Positions 13,541 to 26,546 of a stretch of 64,000 nucleotides of DNA are shown here, one piece after another. Location of the stretch: contig NC_034016.1 of NCBI RefSeq assembly GCF_000346465.2, positions 16,900,063-16,964,062 on the forward strand. The letters are read 5' to 3'. Every line of letters starts with the position of its first letter. Positions within the stretch are counted from its first letter, which is position 1. The DNA comes from Prunus persica (lineage: Eukaryota; Streptophyta; Magnoliopsida; Rosales; Rosaceae). Both the position numbers and the translations under genes were made by a program. The notes beneath the pieces were generated by a model. The model had not been told where the DNA came from and did not search any database. It saw nothing but the letters and a program-made list of their open reading frames with translations.

Positions 13541-15738
13541 ACATTTTCTCGGGAAACCAAAAAAAAACAAGGAGAGATAAAAACAAGGAAGTTCGAATAA
13601 ATAACAGACCTTTCCAGTGCCGGCCATGGCGACGATGCCTCTGGAGGCTTTGCGGGAGGAGGAAGAGAGGCGGAGCTGGGAGTGAAGGTGTTGGAAGAGG
13701 GAGAGGGACTGGGTGTGGTCCAACTTGGGTCCCGATCGTCGCAGACCGGAGTAAGAGGAGACGGATTTAGGGCCAGAGAGTTGGGAAGCGAGAGATGAGG
13801 AGGCCACCGCCATGACTGACTCAGTGAGTTGGAGCTTCCGAGTTTGGGTTTGCTTGCTCTGTGTTTTTACTCGTTTTTCACGAGTGAGAGAGTGAGAGAG
13901 TGAGTCAGAGAGAGAGAGAGGGTGGCGGGTTGGGTTTTACGGTAACCAGAAGGGTTGTTAGGATAGGAGGGATGGATCACGTTGTTATTTAGGACGTCAG
14001 ATGCACCCGATTTTTTCCTCTTTTTTTTTCTTTTTTTTTTTAAAAAAAATTTTACAAACCAACAATCTAGGGTTTTGTTTTTTCACTGGTTGTACCAAAC
14101 GATCACCTACCCTACTCCTACCAAAAATTTGCCAACGGCTAGGATTCCCTCATTGTTGGTTGCCCTCGTTGTTTTTCTTTGTAATTTTTGCTTTACCCCA
14201 AAAATATATATATCATTATGTTCAAATTTACTTGACATATGAGGTTTATAAATCGAAACGCATCTAAAACTAATCTCGAAACAGTATATTCAATTTTTTT
14301 CCTCAACAAGTGAGTAAGATATGATATTTTCCTTCGTTGCCAATAAATAAATAATTTTATTCTTGTGTAAAAACCAAGAATTAACATAGGTTTCATCTTA
14401 AAAGAACATAGGTCTCATCTATGATGTCAATCTTTGGCTATTCAAACCTATATAGGAATCCGCCATTAGTGAATTATTAATAACAAGTAGAGCAACTGTT
14501 GCCCATCATTTTCTATGTTTTTACTTCAGAAATGATGACACAAAATAATAAGATAATATTGAAAATTGATTTCCGACTTTATGCACCACCAAATACGTAC
14601 GTAGAATTGGGGTAAATGAAAAACCCCTAGTTGAAGTTGATTAATTAGAAACATAATTAACCAATTCCTACAACTGAACTCTTTGGCTCACTAGAACACA
14701 AAGACAAAAGTTTATTTTGATTTGAAAGTGGTTTAAAACCTAGTAAGAAAGGGCTGGGAAAGTCTTGAGATTTCAGTACAAACTAAGAAACAGTTGAGAT
14801 AATAGTTAGCCGCTTTAATTTGTCTTTCATTAAGCATTTTTTGATCAAGCATGCCAAACAAACAAAAAAGCATATTCATTTTGGATAAATTTCAGTATGG
14901 TTGCATCATATCATGCATCCAATAGACACATACATGTATATACACGAGCTTCGGTTGAATGGTGAATGACATATGGTCTCCTCCTTTTTGAAGTCCATCC
15001 TGAGTTCAAATCTCATAAATGAGAACGACAGTAGTTGAATCAGTAAGGATACCGCTTAATGAAGCAACTGTAATTATATTGAGAAATATAAGGCATAGAA
15101 GGCTCTCTGGCCAATTTTCACCGTTAATTCCTAGTCTTGGGTTGGATGCTAATCATTTTATCCGTTTATCGAATTTGTGGCTTTCATTGGACATTTCTCA
15201 TGCCTATGAAATGAAAGCACCCCACTCAAAATCCCCTTCAGCAATTAAGTCCTTCAAATGTTTTCACCAATCACAGCCCGTGCCATCACGTATTGGCCTT
15301 TTTGGACCTCAACTCAAAGATTCAGGATTATGACATAGTTCGTTTTTATACGAAAAGATCTTCAGATTCGTCTGGAGAAAATGCAACACTTTTAACTACA
15401 GCAGCTCATCTGGCTTCTATGCCAAGAGATCTCACAGGCTCTCACTTTACTAAGACGTGATAAGTCTTAGTCTCTTACACTATACAGTCTAAAATTTCGT
15501 GCTTAAAAATTATGTCCGAAGTCATATCCGTGTACAGTCGGACGTATTTTTATACTCGGATCAGATGCACTGTCAGTGAAAAATTGATTGGTGAGAAGGA
15601 ACAGAAATGAACATTGTATTATTTCATCCGAGTCATCTCCATGACTCATGAGTAGATTTCCCCTTATTCACCTTATTCATGACAATATTTCCCCTTATTC
15701 ACCTTCACCCTCAATACAAAAGAATCCCTAAAAATCCC
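13541..15738. repeat. Direct duplication, copy 2
   Basis: Second copy of 9318-11510, same orientation. It opens just after the 3' end of the 4CL-like gene and stops shortly before the 3' UTR of the bHLH gene. By hand I count about seven substitutions in the 204-bp exon-1 part; the rest also shows small indels. Contains the TPI exon-1 fragment and a copy of the TPI promoter. Confidence 0.92.
13610..13813 (-). pseudogene. Orphan TPI exon 1 (plastid transit peptide) fragment
   Basis: Minus-strand copy of TPI exon 1, starting MAVASSSLASQLSGPKS and ending at AGTGK with the original splice donor intact, followed by the start of intron 1. It has an intact ATG, 68 codons and the duplicated 5' UTR and promoter region, but none of the downstream TPI exons. 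If spliced it has no partner exon; if read through, the frame continues for about 38 residues to a stop at 13493. It therefore cannot make TPI, but could make a short transit-peptide-like product or an antisense transcript over the 3' end of the 4CL-like gene. Confidence 0.85.
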
Positions 15739-16239
15739 TGCAGCTTCTCCTATCCGCTACAGCTAGATGCAAAAGCCACAATAAACCACATACACTGTTG
15801 TTTTCACATTTTCACTGAATAAAATAATGTCTTTCTTGAATATCAAGACTGCTATTTACAACAAAAAATACATATTCCTGTGGACTAGATAACCCTATCT
15901 TGTACATTTCCCTGCTGCAATATCAGTGTCTAAACATGCTAACAAAGAGAATATGGAGATCCATTCAACGCCCCATACCTTGCTAATGAAAACCAACCAA
16001 CATCCTTTGCCACCTTCATGCAAGAAGACACCTGCAGAAAACAAAATCTTTATATTTAGTACTAACACCATAAGCATTCTGCCACAGTATATACAATAGT
16101 TTAGTTCAGAGCTATGTCGCATGTTCAAGCAACCTTAAAAAACAGTTCACTAAAATCAAACAAATGGAGCACTTTGTTGACGTTATTGAAGAACAAAATG
16201 ACCCTGCCTTGTTCTGTTCTTTGTTACCTTTTCTCTTTT
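15739..16239 (-). other. Probable 3' UTR and terminator region of the bHLH gene
   Basis: AT-rich DNA between the end of the duplication and the bHLH stop codon. Read on the minus strand it contains ATTTTATT-type runs suitable for polyadenylation near 15815-15835. No other gene seen. Confidence 0.4.
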
Positions 16240-18375
16240 TCAGTCATCAGCTTTTGTGCCACCAACTACGCTATTAGATGAGCTATCCTGTACACTACGA
16301 GAAGAAGAACATCTGCTTGAAGAACTCCCTTCTGTAACCTTGATTTCCTTCCTCGCTGACTTCTGAGATTTTCTTCGTACTGATGATAAATCCTACAAAA
16401 CAATCAAATTACGTCAATGAGGACTGAACTGTCATAGCCCCAAAAGGTAAGATATAGCCAATAAGCTCCATTATAATTTTCTTAAACATGGTTGAAAAGC
16501 TTTATATCATTCTTTAAACAACTTAGAAGGCTACAACTGACCTGATCAGTCATAGATCCAGGAGTTTTCAATTCTAGTTCTGTCGTAACATCATTTGAAT
16601 CCTCACTTCTGTCAATTTTACTCTCCCCGGATAATTTGTTTCTGGAATCTTGTTTGCCTGAAACATGAGACCGACTTCCTGGATGCACTACTGGCGACAC
16701 ATATTGGGTGGACTGCTGTTCAACCAGAGTATTAGGAGTAACATATGGAACAAAAGTTGAACAGGGGTTAGGAATGACCCCAGGATTCTGATTTGGGAAA
16801 TAATGGTATGGCTGCATATGTGGATGCATGGGAATTGGACCTGGAGGCATTGGCATTGGCATTGGATATGGATATGAAGGTGGGGCCATTACAACTGAGT
16901 GATCCATAGCACCCCAAGGGAACATAGCCCTGAGTCTCTGCTGATACTGAGCATTAAGGTTCTCAATGTCAGATTTAAGAGATGCCTTCTCTTCTCTGAG
17001 ATCATTTTTCTCATGTGTCAACTGTTTATAAACAAAATAGTGATTAGATGCCCTATAAAAGAATCCAGCATTGGGCATAGTTCACCAGGATATAAAAATA
17101 AATAAATAAATAAAACACTAAATCACCTCACGAGACTCTTCGGTTAGTGAAGCACAATCAGCTTTAAGTTTGTCTACTTCCGATGTCAAATCCTTCAGCA
17201 CTTGAATTGTATCAGCTAAAATGGTTGCTTTATCATTTTTGGGTCTGTCTGGATCTGCGTTTTACCGTAACAAATGTAAATCAATACAAAAGTGTGGGAT
17301 ATTCATGCATCCAGCAGTAATACAGGAAAATCCATAAACGTGCACCATAATGAAAGTTGCAAGCAGTTATACAGGAAGAATACTACACATTAGTAAGTTG
17401 AAGTAAGTCCCATAAACCAAAAGAAGGAACTTGTGCAAATATGCAGTGGCGCAATGAATTTTCAAATGCAACTCTATATAACGTAGTGGCAGATAAATCG
17501 TGTCATATGGCACTCAGTTCCATAAGGACATTCAAACATAAACAATCTACTCATGCACAGTACTATAATGAAATGATACAAACATAAGACAATAGAAATA
17601 GTTGTAGATGCCAACATCTCTATCTATGATATCTATGCCAAAGAGGTAGCCAAAGCCCATATGATAAATGGAGTACCTAAAAGATATAAAATCCAAAAAG
17701 AATAGAGTATAAACAATAATTGTACCTAAAACATTCCCCAACTCAAGAAACTGCTCGTTCAGTCGATCCCTCCTCAACTTCTCCCGGTCAGCCTTCTGAA
17801 TCTTTCTAGCCGTTAGACAATCCTTAGTTTCCCCTTCAGGCCTTTGGCTGCAAACAGTAATCCATCACAGATTGACTAGAGGGTAACCACCAATTCGGTG
17901 TGCAAGAAAGTCAACTATTGAAAAGGCATTGTGCACACATTGATTCTGATTGTGCACACAACAAAACATACAATGTCCCATTAAACCATTCTCTAAATTA
18001 AACTTTTAAATGTGTTTAGCCACAGTTCTCAATTTGATTGTAAGCCCATTTACACTGAAAAATGCATATGAACCTTGAGACAAAACAAAAATTATTCATA
18101 ATTAGCTCAATCAGAAACAAACCCAGAAAAGATAACACCATAAATCCAAGACTCAATCGTTTTAATTGGACCCCCAGGTGATAAAATGCCAAAATATACA
18201 AAATTTAACAAACAAAAAAAACCAGAGATAGAAAGAGCACAACGAACCTTGAATTGGGTTGGGAGCGGCCGGAGGGAGCGCGGGAATCAGGAGGGGGCTG
18301 AGGAAATTCTATGGCGGAAGGAAATGGAGGTGGCGCAGATTGGATGAAGCCTTCGTGTTTGAACTGCTGATCCAT
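16240..18375 (-). CDS. bHLH transcription factor, group IVb (bHLH121/bHLH11-like)
   Basis: Nuclear DNA-binding regulator; in Arabidopsis group IVb members act in iron homeostasis together with group IVc bHLHs. Five exons on the minus strand: 18248-18375, 17726-17847, 17127-17254, 16542-17021, 16240-16392; 1011 nt, 336 residues, phases consistent. The protein opens MDQQFKHEGFIQ, has a basic region and helix 1 at about 57-83 (ADREKLRRDRLNEQF, with Glu65 and Arg69 for E-box contact), the loop DPDRPKND and helix 2 ATILADTIQVLKDL at about 92-105, followed by a coiled coil to about 155. Then comes a Met/Pro/Tyr-rich segment and a Ser-rich tail ending GGTKADD. A TELELKTPGS string resembles, but does not complete, an LxLxL repressor motif, so bHLH121 seems more likely than bHLH11; this is inference. 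The gene lies between TPI and TRAP-alpha, where I recall no bHLH in Arabidopsis. Confidence 0.88.
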
Positions 18376-20719
18376 GAGAGCCTACACGAATTATCTGGTG
18401 GAAGAAGATGAACATGTAGCCATCTACGACCTGCGAATTGCACCAGCGATGGGTTTCTCAAGTGTCGTAGAAGTGGTTACGAAGCGCGAATCTTATCTGC
18501 GCTTACAACCAGAGGGCGTCGTTTTGTGTTTCCTTGGTGACGGACTCGCTGTCGTTCGGAGTTAGAGTTGCCGGTATTTTGACCCTTTTTCGCTTTTTTG
18601 TTTTTGTTTTTGTCCAAATGTATTTTATTTTGACTATTGGATGATGGTAGGTATTTTATTTTGACTGATTTATAGGTATTTTTATATACAATCATCCTTT
18701 TTTTTGTCCAAAAAAAAACTTTATTTCAGTGATTTTTTTACTTTTTGTTTCTTTTTATAAGCATATTTCATTTTATGAATTGTAATGCAGACAGTGTAAT
18801 GTACCTAATTTGATACCATAAACGTATTTAATTAGTATTTAACAAGAGTTATTTTTTTCTGTAGCTAATATCGATGGAAGTACGCTCAAAAGTAGGGATT
18901 CTTGATATGTCGATTGCTTAATTAAAAAAACTTAAAATAACAAAAAACGTTTGTTTATGGAAATAACTAGGTATGTTTGGGATTGCCACCAAAATATTAA
19001 ATTATATTTTTTAATAATAAAAGTGTTTTTAAAGAGTATAGTTGTGTGGTTATACTTTAAAAAAAAAAAAAAAGAGCCTAGTCGCTAGGTGGGACCTTTC
19101 TTTTTTTTTAATAAATATTTTCATGTATTATACACTTATTTTTTTAATAAATAATAAATATAATATATTTAAAGAGTATAGTCGTACAAATATACTATAG
19201 TGGTTTTTTAAACAATAATATAGTCGCGCGGATATACTCTTAAAAAAAATCAGCCACGTAGTGCTAGGCGAGTCGTTTTAAATTTTTTTAAAAAATAGTA
19301 TAGCCGCTCTACTATTTTGGGGCCCTTTTTAATTTTTATTTATTTTCAAATAGTATAGCTATGCATGTACATATAATATTTATAAAAAAAATTATGTATT
19401 CTAGACATTATTAGGTGGGTCCCTTTTTTTAATAAATAGAACAGCTGTGCGGCTATACTGGGCTCTTTTTTTCTTAATTTTTTTTTTATAATAGTAAATA
19501 TAATATATTTAAATAATATACTCTTCATGTAAAGTGTTGTTTGAAAAGCGAAGTAATTACCAAGAACACTCCAACTCAACATACAATTATGGACGACAAA
19601 TAATATGTATAGTAACATCTATAATAATGTTGTTTGGCTATTCAAACATATAGGTCTCATAGACTTTCTAACAACCAACAGTGTTTTCAAGAAGCACATG
19701 GTACCTTAATAAAAATTTGAATACATTTGATACTTGTTTTGTTCATGAATTGACTTCCTCGTATAGTTAGATTTCACTAAGTTATATTTTTTTTATTAGA
19801 GCAATAATTTAAAATATTTAAAATTAATCTAATTTACAGTATTAGGGTTCAAACTTGAGTACAAGAAAGTTTACTCATTGCTCTGATTAATTGGCTTAAC
19901 CCATTTATGTAGCTAGCTACTATCTCTAATATTCTATTTTGGGATAGGTAGATAAATTAAAATGTTATGTATCAAAACTAAATAATTAAGATCTAGTTAC
20001 CTCACACAATTAATTAAGATACTAGCCTCTCTGCACGCGCTTCTGCGCCTGCGAGAGGTTTTTTTTTTAAAAATTTAAATTTATTTTAGAATTAAAAAAG
20101 ATAATGGATAGTTGTGTTCCATAAAAATAGGATCCTTATCTAAATTTTCTTTTAATTTTAATTTTTTTAATATGAAAAATTGTGAATTTACCATATTATC
20201 CTCATTTAATTAATAATTTGAATTCTTAATGTTTGCATTAACCAAGGGCATTTTCTGGTATTTTGAATGTTTCACCGTTCTCTGCCTTTTGCTATAGATT
20301 AAAAAAAAAAACAATTGAGTATATCAAATTTAATTTAATTATTTTTGTTGGTCAAATAATTTAATTAGTATTCAATAAAAAAAACCAATTAACACGATCC
20401 GAAACTCCGAATACATCTCACAGACAATTCCATACTCACTTTTTATACGAGACTTGTCGTCCTAAGATTAACGCGAAAGAAAATCAAAACGACGACGTCA
20501 CGTCAATTTGTGTCCTAAACACAATTTCCAGTATTTTTATTTATTTATTATTCCTATTAATTAATTTAGAACCACGATAAATACTGAATATCGTCGTCAT
20601 TTTTGACCCATAAACAGAAGCTTAATAAGTCCCTGCTTTGGCACTGTGTCGAAACCCACGCGTTCCTCACTACAAACAATCCACACCAACTCCACCTAAA
20701 ATAACCAAAGCTCGCACCC
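18376..20719. other. Divergent spacer between the bHLH and TRAP-alpha genes
   Basis: Holds both promoters. The left 200 bases are GC-richer and probably the bHLH 5' UTR. The middle (about 19030-19465) contains a degenerate palindromic repeat cluster described separately. The remainder is very AT-rich with long A and T runs; no gene recognised. Confidence 0.5.
19035..19462. repeat. Cluster of about six degenerate hyphenated palindromes
   Basis: Copies of a ~22-bp motif of the form AGTATA-GYCGNGCGGN-TATACT occur near 19035-19056, 19175-19196, 19217-19238, 19298, 19355 and 19440, separated by T-rich strings that often include GTGGGACC or GTGGGTCC and TTTTTTTAATAAAT. The arms AGTATA/TATACT pair in the best copies; others are decayed. 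It looks like a small, old tandem or nested MITE array. Confidence 0.6.
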
Positions 20720-23700
20720 ATGGAGACCAAGGCGATTAGGGTTTTTCTCTTCGCTCTCCTCCTCATCGCAGCGCCTTTCCTCCAAGGTATCTTTCTCAAT
20801 TCCCAGATCTAGATCTATTTTCTTTTTGTATTGTCTCATTCATTTCGTCTGCTGAAATATGATTTTATACATCGAAACAATTTACTGGCTAGTCTATGGT
20901 CGTTGCATGCTGGGTTTGACTTTGTTGATCCATGCAAATGAGATCTGATTCGATTGCCTTTCGTTTTGATTGATAATGCGCGTTCAATTCGATGTTACAT
21001 TGTTTTATTGGTTTATGCTCGAATTTAAAATTTATTATTGATGTGCAGCTTTGGGATGGCTTAGTTGAGTTTATTGTTAACAATTTAATTAGTTGAAAGC
21101 GAAAAATCACTTTAAGTCGCCTTTTCAGCTAACATGCAATCGCTTTCGTGAGTTTTCTGAAAGCAACTTTATATTTGTTAATGAACTTTTTTTTCCCATG
21201 CCTTTTCTGCCAAAACATATGTAATGCGTGCATGCTGGGTTAGATAAGCATACGTTGGGTCTTGAGTTCAATTGGCAGTTTTGAAGCGTGATTTACGTGT
21301 TTGATGAGGCCTTGCTGATTAAGATTAAGGATATTGGTAATGGTGGAATGCATGATGGTATTTACATGTATTTGATGTGAATTCGAAGCTGGTTGTACTG
21401 AATTTATGGTTCTTCCTCTTTATAGTCGCCAGGGGTCAGTCTGATTCGGAAGTGGATACTTCTGAAACCGTAGAAGAAAGCAGTGATCTTGGGATTGTTG
21501 GTGAGGATGTCCAAGATTTTGGAGATGGAAATTTTAGCCCAGCTCCCGGTGTTGATACGATCTGTGTCTTCCCCAAAAACAGCGCTAAATGTGAGAATCT
21601 CATCAATATTGTACATAGAAAATTTGCCCCTTTTGTTTGGTTTTGAGAAGTGTTTTACTTTGATCTCGTTTTTGCAGCGGTGAATGCAGGGGAAGAGACT
21701 GAACTACTGGTTGGACTGAAAAATGATGGTAATAAACATAAATTTTCTTATGTGATTGGACTCTATCATTCTCTGAGTGCAATGCAATGCTTTGTTCAAA
21801 ATGTCTTTGTACCTTTATGGTGGGTTCTGTGTTGCCGCATCCCTTTGAAAGAGCAAATTCTTGTTTGTGGTTGTGTTAGTGTACTTTTTTACTTAATTTT
21901 TCACAAATGTTTAGAGCATAGCTTAGTTGCTGTTTTGATGAAAAACCAGGGGAGTCAAGCTTGAATGTGATTGCAATCAAAGCCAGTGTCCATCTCCCTT
22001 TTGATCACAATCTACTGGTTCAGAATCTTACTGCACAGGTAATTTTTGTTGTGCTTAGTTTACATATCATTATATAATGATCTCTGGATTTGCTTTTGTA
22101 TAGGTGTGCTTCATTAGGATTTTTTGTTTGCTTTTTAAACATGTTTTTAGAATGTAGCAACATTTTATGACGATTTGTCTTTTCTATTAACTATTGAAGA
22201 TAATTTGATTTCCATATTGCAGTATAATATCTTTTTATTGGCTTGCTTCTTGAAATATTGCTCTCTAGTTACATGTAATTTATTTTACAAGTGAAGGATG
22301 TGTATGTTTAGCAAATAATAGTTTGTTAGTGTCACTATTTTCAACATTGGCTGGATATGCATGTGCAGCATAAGTTTGTTATACGAATATCTTATGGATC
22401 TTAATGAAATATCTTTTCATAACTGACTTGATAAAGATCATACCCGTCAATGCCTATTTTTTAGCACCTGACATCGGGCCTGAGATGTGGCGTCCATTCA
22501 TCTAATTTTATAAAAATTCTTATCCTTCATTTGAATCTTAAGCGGATGAGGGCTGATGATCAGATTGAATAGATGTTCAATATTGCAAATATATTTTGAA
22601 GCTCAATCAAGAACATTGTGAGTGATGAGAGGGCAGTTTTGGTCTTTAAGTAGAAGATTCATGTTTTGCCCTATATGAGGCGTTGAACTGATTCATTTGA
22701 AAGTATGGGTGCTTTATTACTTTGAGTTGTTTCGACATGTTTCATAACCAAAAGTTTATTCATTCATTTGTTTGTAAAGGGCATTACAATTGGGTTGGTT
22801 TTGTATTTTTCCTGCACCATTCTATGCTTTCTAGGTTGTAAACCCCGTCTCTTTAGTTTCATCTTGTGAATTTTGTGTTATGCTTTGCATTAAAATTGCT
22901 TCTTGCTAATTATTTTTGGTTATTTGGTCAGTTGTATTTAACAGTGTTGGTTTAATTGTAGACTTTTAACAATGGGTCAGTTCCAGCTTCGGCTCAGGCT
23001 ACTTTCCCATACATATTTGCTGTCAGCAAGTTCTTGCAGGTACTTGCGTTCCTATGGAAGTTCTATGCATTGCTATTTATTAACATCTGAAATTGCTCGC
23101 ATTTGCAGTCATCTTTACTTTCAAACGCATTTAAATATATGGAGAGGTTTAAAAGTTATGGTTGGCCTGAAGCAATTTATTTGTATTGTGCAGCCTGGAA
23201 CTTTTGATCTTGTGGGTACCGTATATTATGAGATAGACCAGCAACCATACCAGAGCACCTTCTACAATGGTACCATTGAAGTTGTTGAGGCTGGTGCTTT
23301 CCTGAGCATTGAGTCTGTTTTTCTTGTCACACTTGGATTTGCCCTTCTTGTCCTGCTGGGTCTATGGATTCATGGCCAAATACAACACCTTTCCAAGGTA
23401 TTGAAACTTATTTGTGAGATAGTTTTATTGCTAACACACTCTTGAGATAAATATAAGAATACACGTATAATATCCCATGGGTATATATGCAATGATGAGA
23501 AAAGACAGGAAAGCTCGTCAAATTTTATCCTTTCATCTCCTCATGGCCCTTAGTTCTCATAGTTATGTGTTTATTATAAACTTTGTTTGTTTTTCTCATA
23601 GTTCTGTTTTTTTTTGTGTGTTTATGTTTAGAAAACTAAGAGGGCTCCCAAGGTGGAAGTTGGAACCAGGGCTACAGATGCCTCAATGGATGAATGGCTT

Positions 23701-24214
23701 CAGGTATGCAGTTGATGCTGAATCATTGTACTAAAAAGTTTCCCACAATTTCTTTTCTGTTCACTTGTTTCACTAATTTTCGGATTTTGTGTTTCCAACT
23801 GTTCAAACGTGGGCTCTTACAATTCAAAACATTTTTTTTTATAAAGATTTAGATCTCTCATTGACCAAGCAATGCCCTCATATAAACTTTAAAAGTTGTT
23901 ATTCAAAACAAAAATATGCGTGTTTTAAATGAGTTGCTTCTTGGAGAGCTTCAAACATGTGTTTATAACCTTAGTCTACATTTTGAATGGGGGGATTCGA
24001 CTAAATTTTTTCATGTTGAGCTACAAGCATCTGTTCTTGTAATTTAGTATATGTTTAGAGCAAGTGGTTCAGCTGAGTGGCTTTAAGTTTACCTTCTATC
24101 TTGCTCATTATAAATCCAAGAATCAATCCTGATATGTTTCTCTTTGCTGCTTTTGATGGTCAGGGAACTGCATATACTCAGTCACTCAACAAATCATCAA
24201 AGAAGAAGAAATAG
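20720..24214 (+). CDS. Translocon-associated protein subunit alpha (TRAP-alpha)
   Basis: ER membrane protein associated with the Sec61 translocon, assisting insertion of nascent secretory chains. Eight exons: 20720-20786, 21426-21590, 21678-21728, 21950-22038, 22962-23039, 23194-23397, 23632-23703, 24164-24214; 777 nt, 258 residues, the length I recall for Arabidopsis At2g21160. Features: signal peptide in the first 25 residues (METKAIRVFLFALLL...), an acidic luminal stretch typical of TRAP-alpha around 28-50, luminal domain with N-glycosylation sequons at Asn120, Asn128 and Asn175, one transmembrane helix at about 189-209, and a short basic cytosolic tail ending SSKKKK. All splice sites are GT-AG. 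It keeps the neighbourhood of plastid TPI seen in Arabidopsis, here with the bHLH and 4CL-like genes in between. Confidence 0.93.
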
Positions 24215-26451
24215 ATTACAGAATTTGGCGCAGTTCATCTGCACAAGACATTACAGTGAAGTGCAGACTCTTGTAACTCATGCTAGGGATGTGGAGATAT
24301 TTAAGAGAGGCGGAAAACTCGAGCTAGTTATGGAAATTAGACCAGAAAAAACGGAGAAAAAAAAAACCATGCCTTGGTGTTGTAGACTTGAAAGGATTTT
24401 TTACATTTCATTTTTAGAGATGAAGTTGAGAAGTAAAACTAACGCAGATTTTATGTTAGGAATCATACAATTTTGTTGAAGCTATACAATTTTCTTTGAG
24501 ATCTCTCATTTTGTTCCAAAATTTGCATGGATTTGGCTTACTTGTGGATGAAATTAAAGTTGGTTTTCTGCTTCATATATCTTTGATGATATGTAAGACC
24601 GAATGAGGTTTTCTGGTGAGACTGCTGCAGCATGGAAGCTGAAATACGTGCAGCTACCTTCTGTTTTTCAACTATGGAATTTATGCAATGGTGGCAATAC
24701 TTTGTCGTGAGAAATTTTATTCAATTTTTCTTTTTACAAAGCGGTATTCAACATGATCGAGATTTTATAGATGATTTTTATAAAATTAGCGTCAGATTAT
24801 GCCAGCTGTGTTTTAAGACAACATCCGATACATTGTCTGAAGTGGTGGTAAATTAGATCAATTAACGTTAGTTGGCCTGCCAAATATTAGGAACAATTGA
24901 GTTGAGTTGTCCTGACTGATGTATCAGGATCATGATTTTATGTTGCTCACCTATCTTGTCCTGACTGAACGAATGAACATTTTATTGCATTAGTACTGAG
25001 GACTGTAAAAAAATTTCACGTTTCAAACTTCAGGGCATAAAATGATGATGTAGGTTTAGGATTTAGGTTTACTTGATACGTGTGGTTTACAAATGATCAC
25101 AGGCGAATAGGGTTCAACAGTCTTGTCACCTATTAAATTGTTCTAGCAACCAATTTGTTGTATTTTTTGGGGCCTTAAAAAAATTAAGGTGGGGACGTTC
25201 CTTTGAGAACTTCTTCCATCTTGTTTTCACAAAGTAAAATTTATGGATCTGCCACTCCCGATAATTGTAGGAATTCGAATTTGATCTTAAAAGCTGTGTT
25301 TGTGTAAAACTTTGTTATATCAGTTATGATATAACTTTTTGGCAAGTTTTCTGGTGGTGGTCCTTTACCTTCTGTAACCTCATAATTGGCAAGTTTTCTG
25401 TTTTTGACCTTCGAAGTTAATGACTTAATATTGTAAGATACCCACCAACTTACCTTTCCCACTGGTCTGATTGCTCTACTTTGAGCAGCCCCCTACTTTT
25501 TCCCCATCTGCCCTATGCTTCCACAGTTTTGGAACCCCACCATCATGCACATATGCAGTAAGTAACCTAATTTTTTTTTATAAAAAAAGACAAGCGATAT
25601 TGGGGATAGGAAATTGTACCTAGTACGACCTCAGGTACAAGGGTGAATGTTCTTAACCACATGAGCTACAAGTCCCTCTACAGTAACCAATTTTAAATTC
25701 GACAAAGAGAAAAATGGGGTAGGCCGCAGGCTTCAATTCCAATTTCCAACTGCACCAGTCTCCCATTTTAATTCATTTTAATAGGCATATGACGAATGTG
25801 TGCACATTTAATAAACATGGACTTGTGATATGATGAACTCGGCTGGTTTTTGTAGTTTGAAATGATCACGTGAAGTAGATATGTGCCTCAGATCAATTAT
25901 GCAAATGCCACAATTTTTTTCTCCTTTTAGGCTTCCCAACTGCGAGAAATTAAAGCAACCCAATAAAACAAAATATGGGAGCAACAATCATATACACGAA
26001 ATACTTGTCTTTCTTCTTTCGAAAATAGAAACTCATACTTTCTTATCAATTATAGTTTGACGCGTGTGCCGAAATCTTTTTTAATGTGTTTTTTATAAAC
26101 TACTTTTGCATATATGTGACTTGTACTACCGTGGCCAAATTATCAGGGGCAGTAAAGGGTACGGATTATTTTGGTAATTTAAACATCGGTTTGTGTAAAA
26201 AGGAGGGTATTAATGTGAGCTGAATGAGTAGGTTTAGACAGATAAGAACACAAAACTCATTGAGCTTTGCAGTTGGGAGGTCATTGAATGAAAGATAATG
26301 GCATATTGGGGGATGAAGCCGCTCTGCACGTTACTGTCATTTTCTTCTCCCTTAAACGTAAGGTCATCTAAAAAGGGAGGGTCCCTAACCTCATGTGAAG
26401 CCCTTAACTTCAGTGTCGGTGTGCCTTTAAATCAAAACCTTAAGGACACTA
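24215..26451. other. Spacer between TRAP-alpha and the proline-rich protein gene
   Basis: 3' UTR of TRAP-alpha at the left, promoter of the proline-rich protein gene at the right, and a minus-strand SINE at about 25575-25681. In Arabidopsis the gene XCT lies at this place (At2g21150, from memory); I see no trace of a coding XCT here. Confidence 0.5.
25575..25681 (-). mobile_element. tRNA-derived SINE
   Basis: Read on the minus strand it starts GAGGGACTTGTAGCTCATG, has an A-box-like TAGCTCATGTGG, a string CTGAGGTC..., a CCCCAATATCGCTTGT tail and an A-rich 3' end, as in common plant tRNA-derived SINEs. It is flanked by an imperfect direct repeat, AGTAACCTAATTTT at 25561-25574 and AGTAACCAATTTT at 25682-25694 (one-base indel), which fits a target-site duplication. 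Confidence 0.65.
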
Positions 26452-26459
26452 TATATAAT
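26452..26459 (+). promoter_or_regulatory. TATA box of the proline-rich protein gene
   Basis: TATATAAT about 90 bases before the ATG at 26547, a normal core-promoter position. Confidence 0.5.
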
Positions 26460-26546
26460 AATGCTTGTAAGCTTTGTAATACCACAAGCTTATAGAATTA
26501 AGCTGTTTTCTTTTCCTTCCTATTCTTTGTTGGGGTGTGGTTCCCA

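Noticed and set aside
24215..26546. XCT gene expected here from the Arabidopsis order
   Set aside because: No charged, lysine-rich XCT-like coding segment seen in any frame of the spacer.
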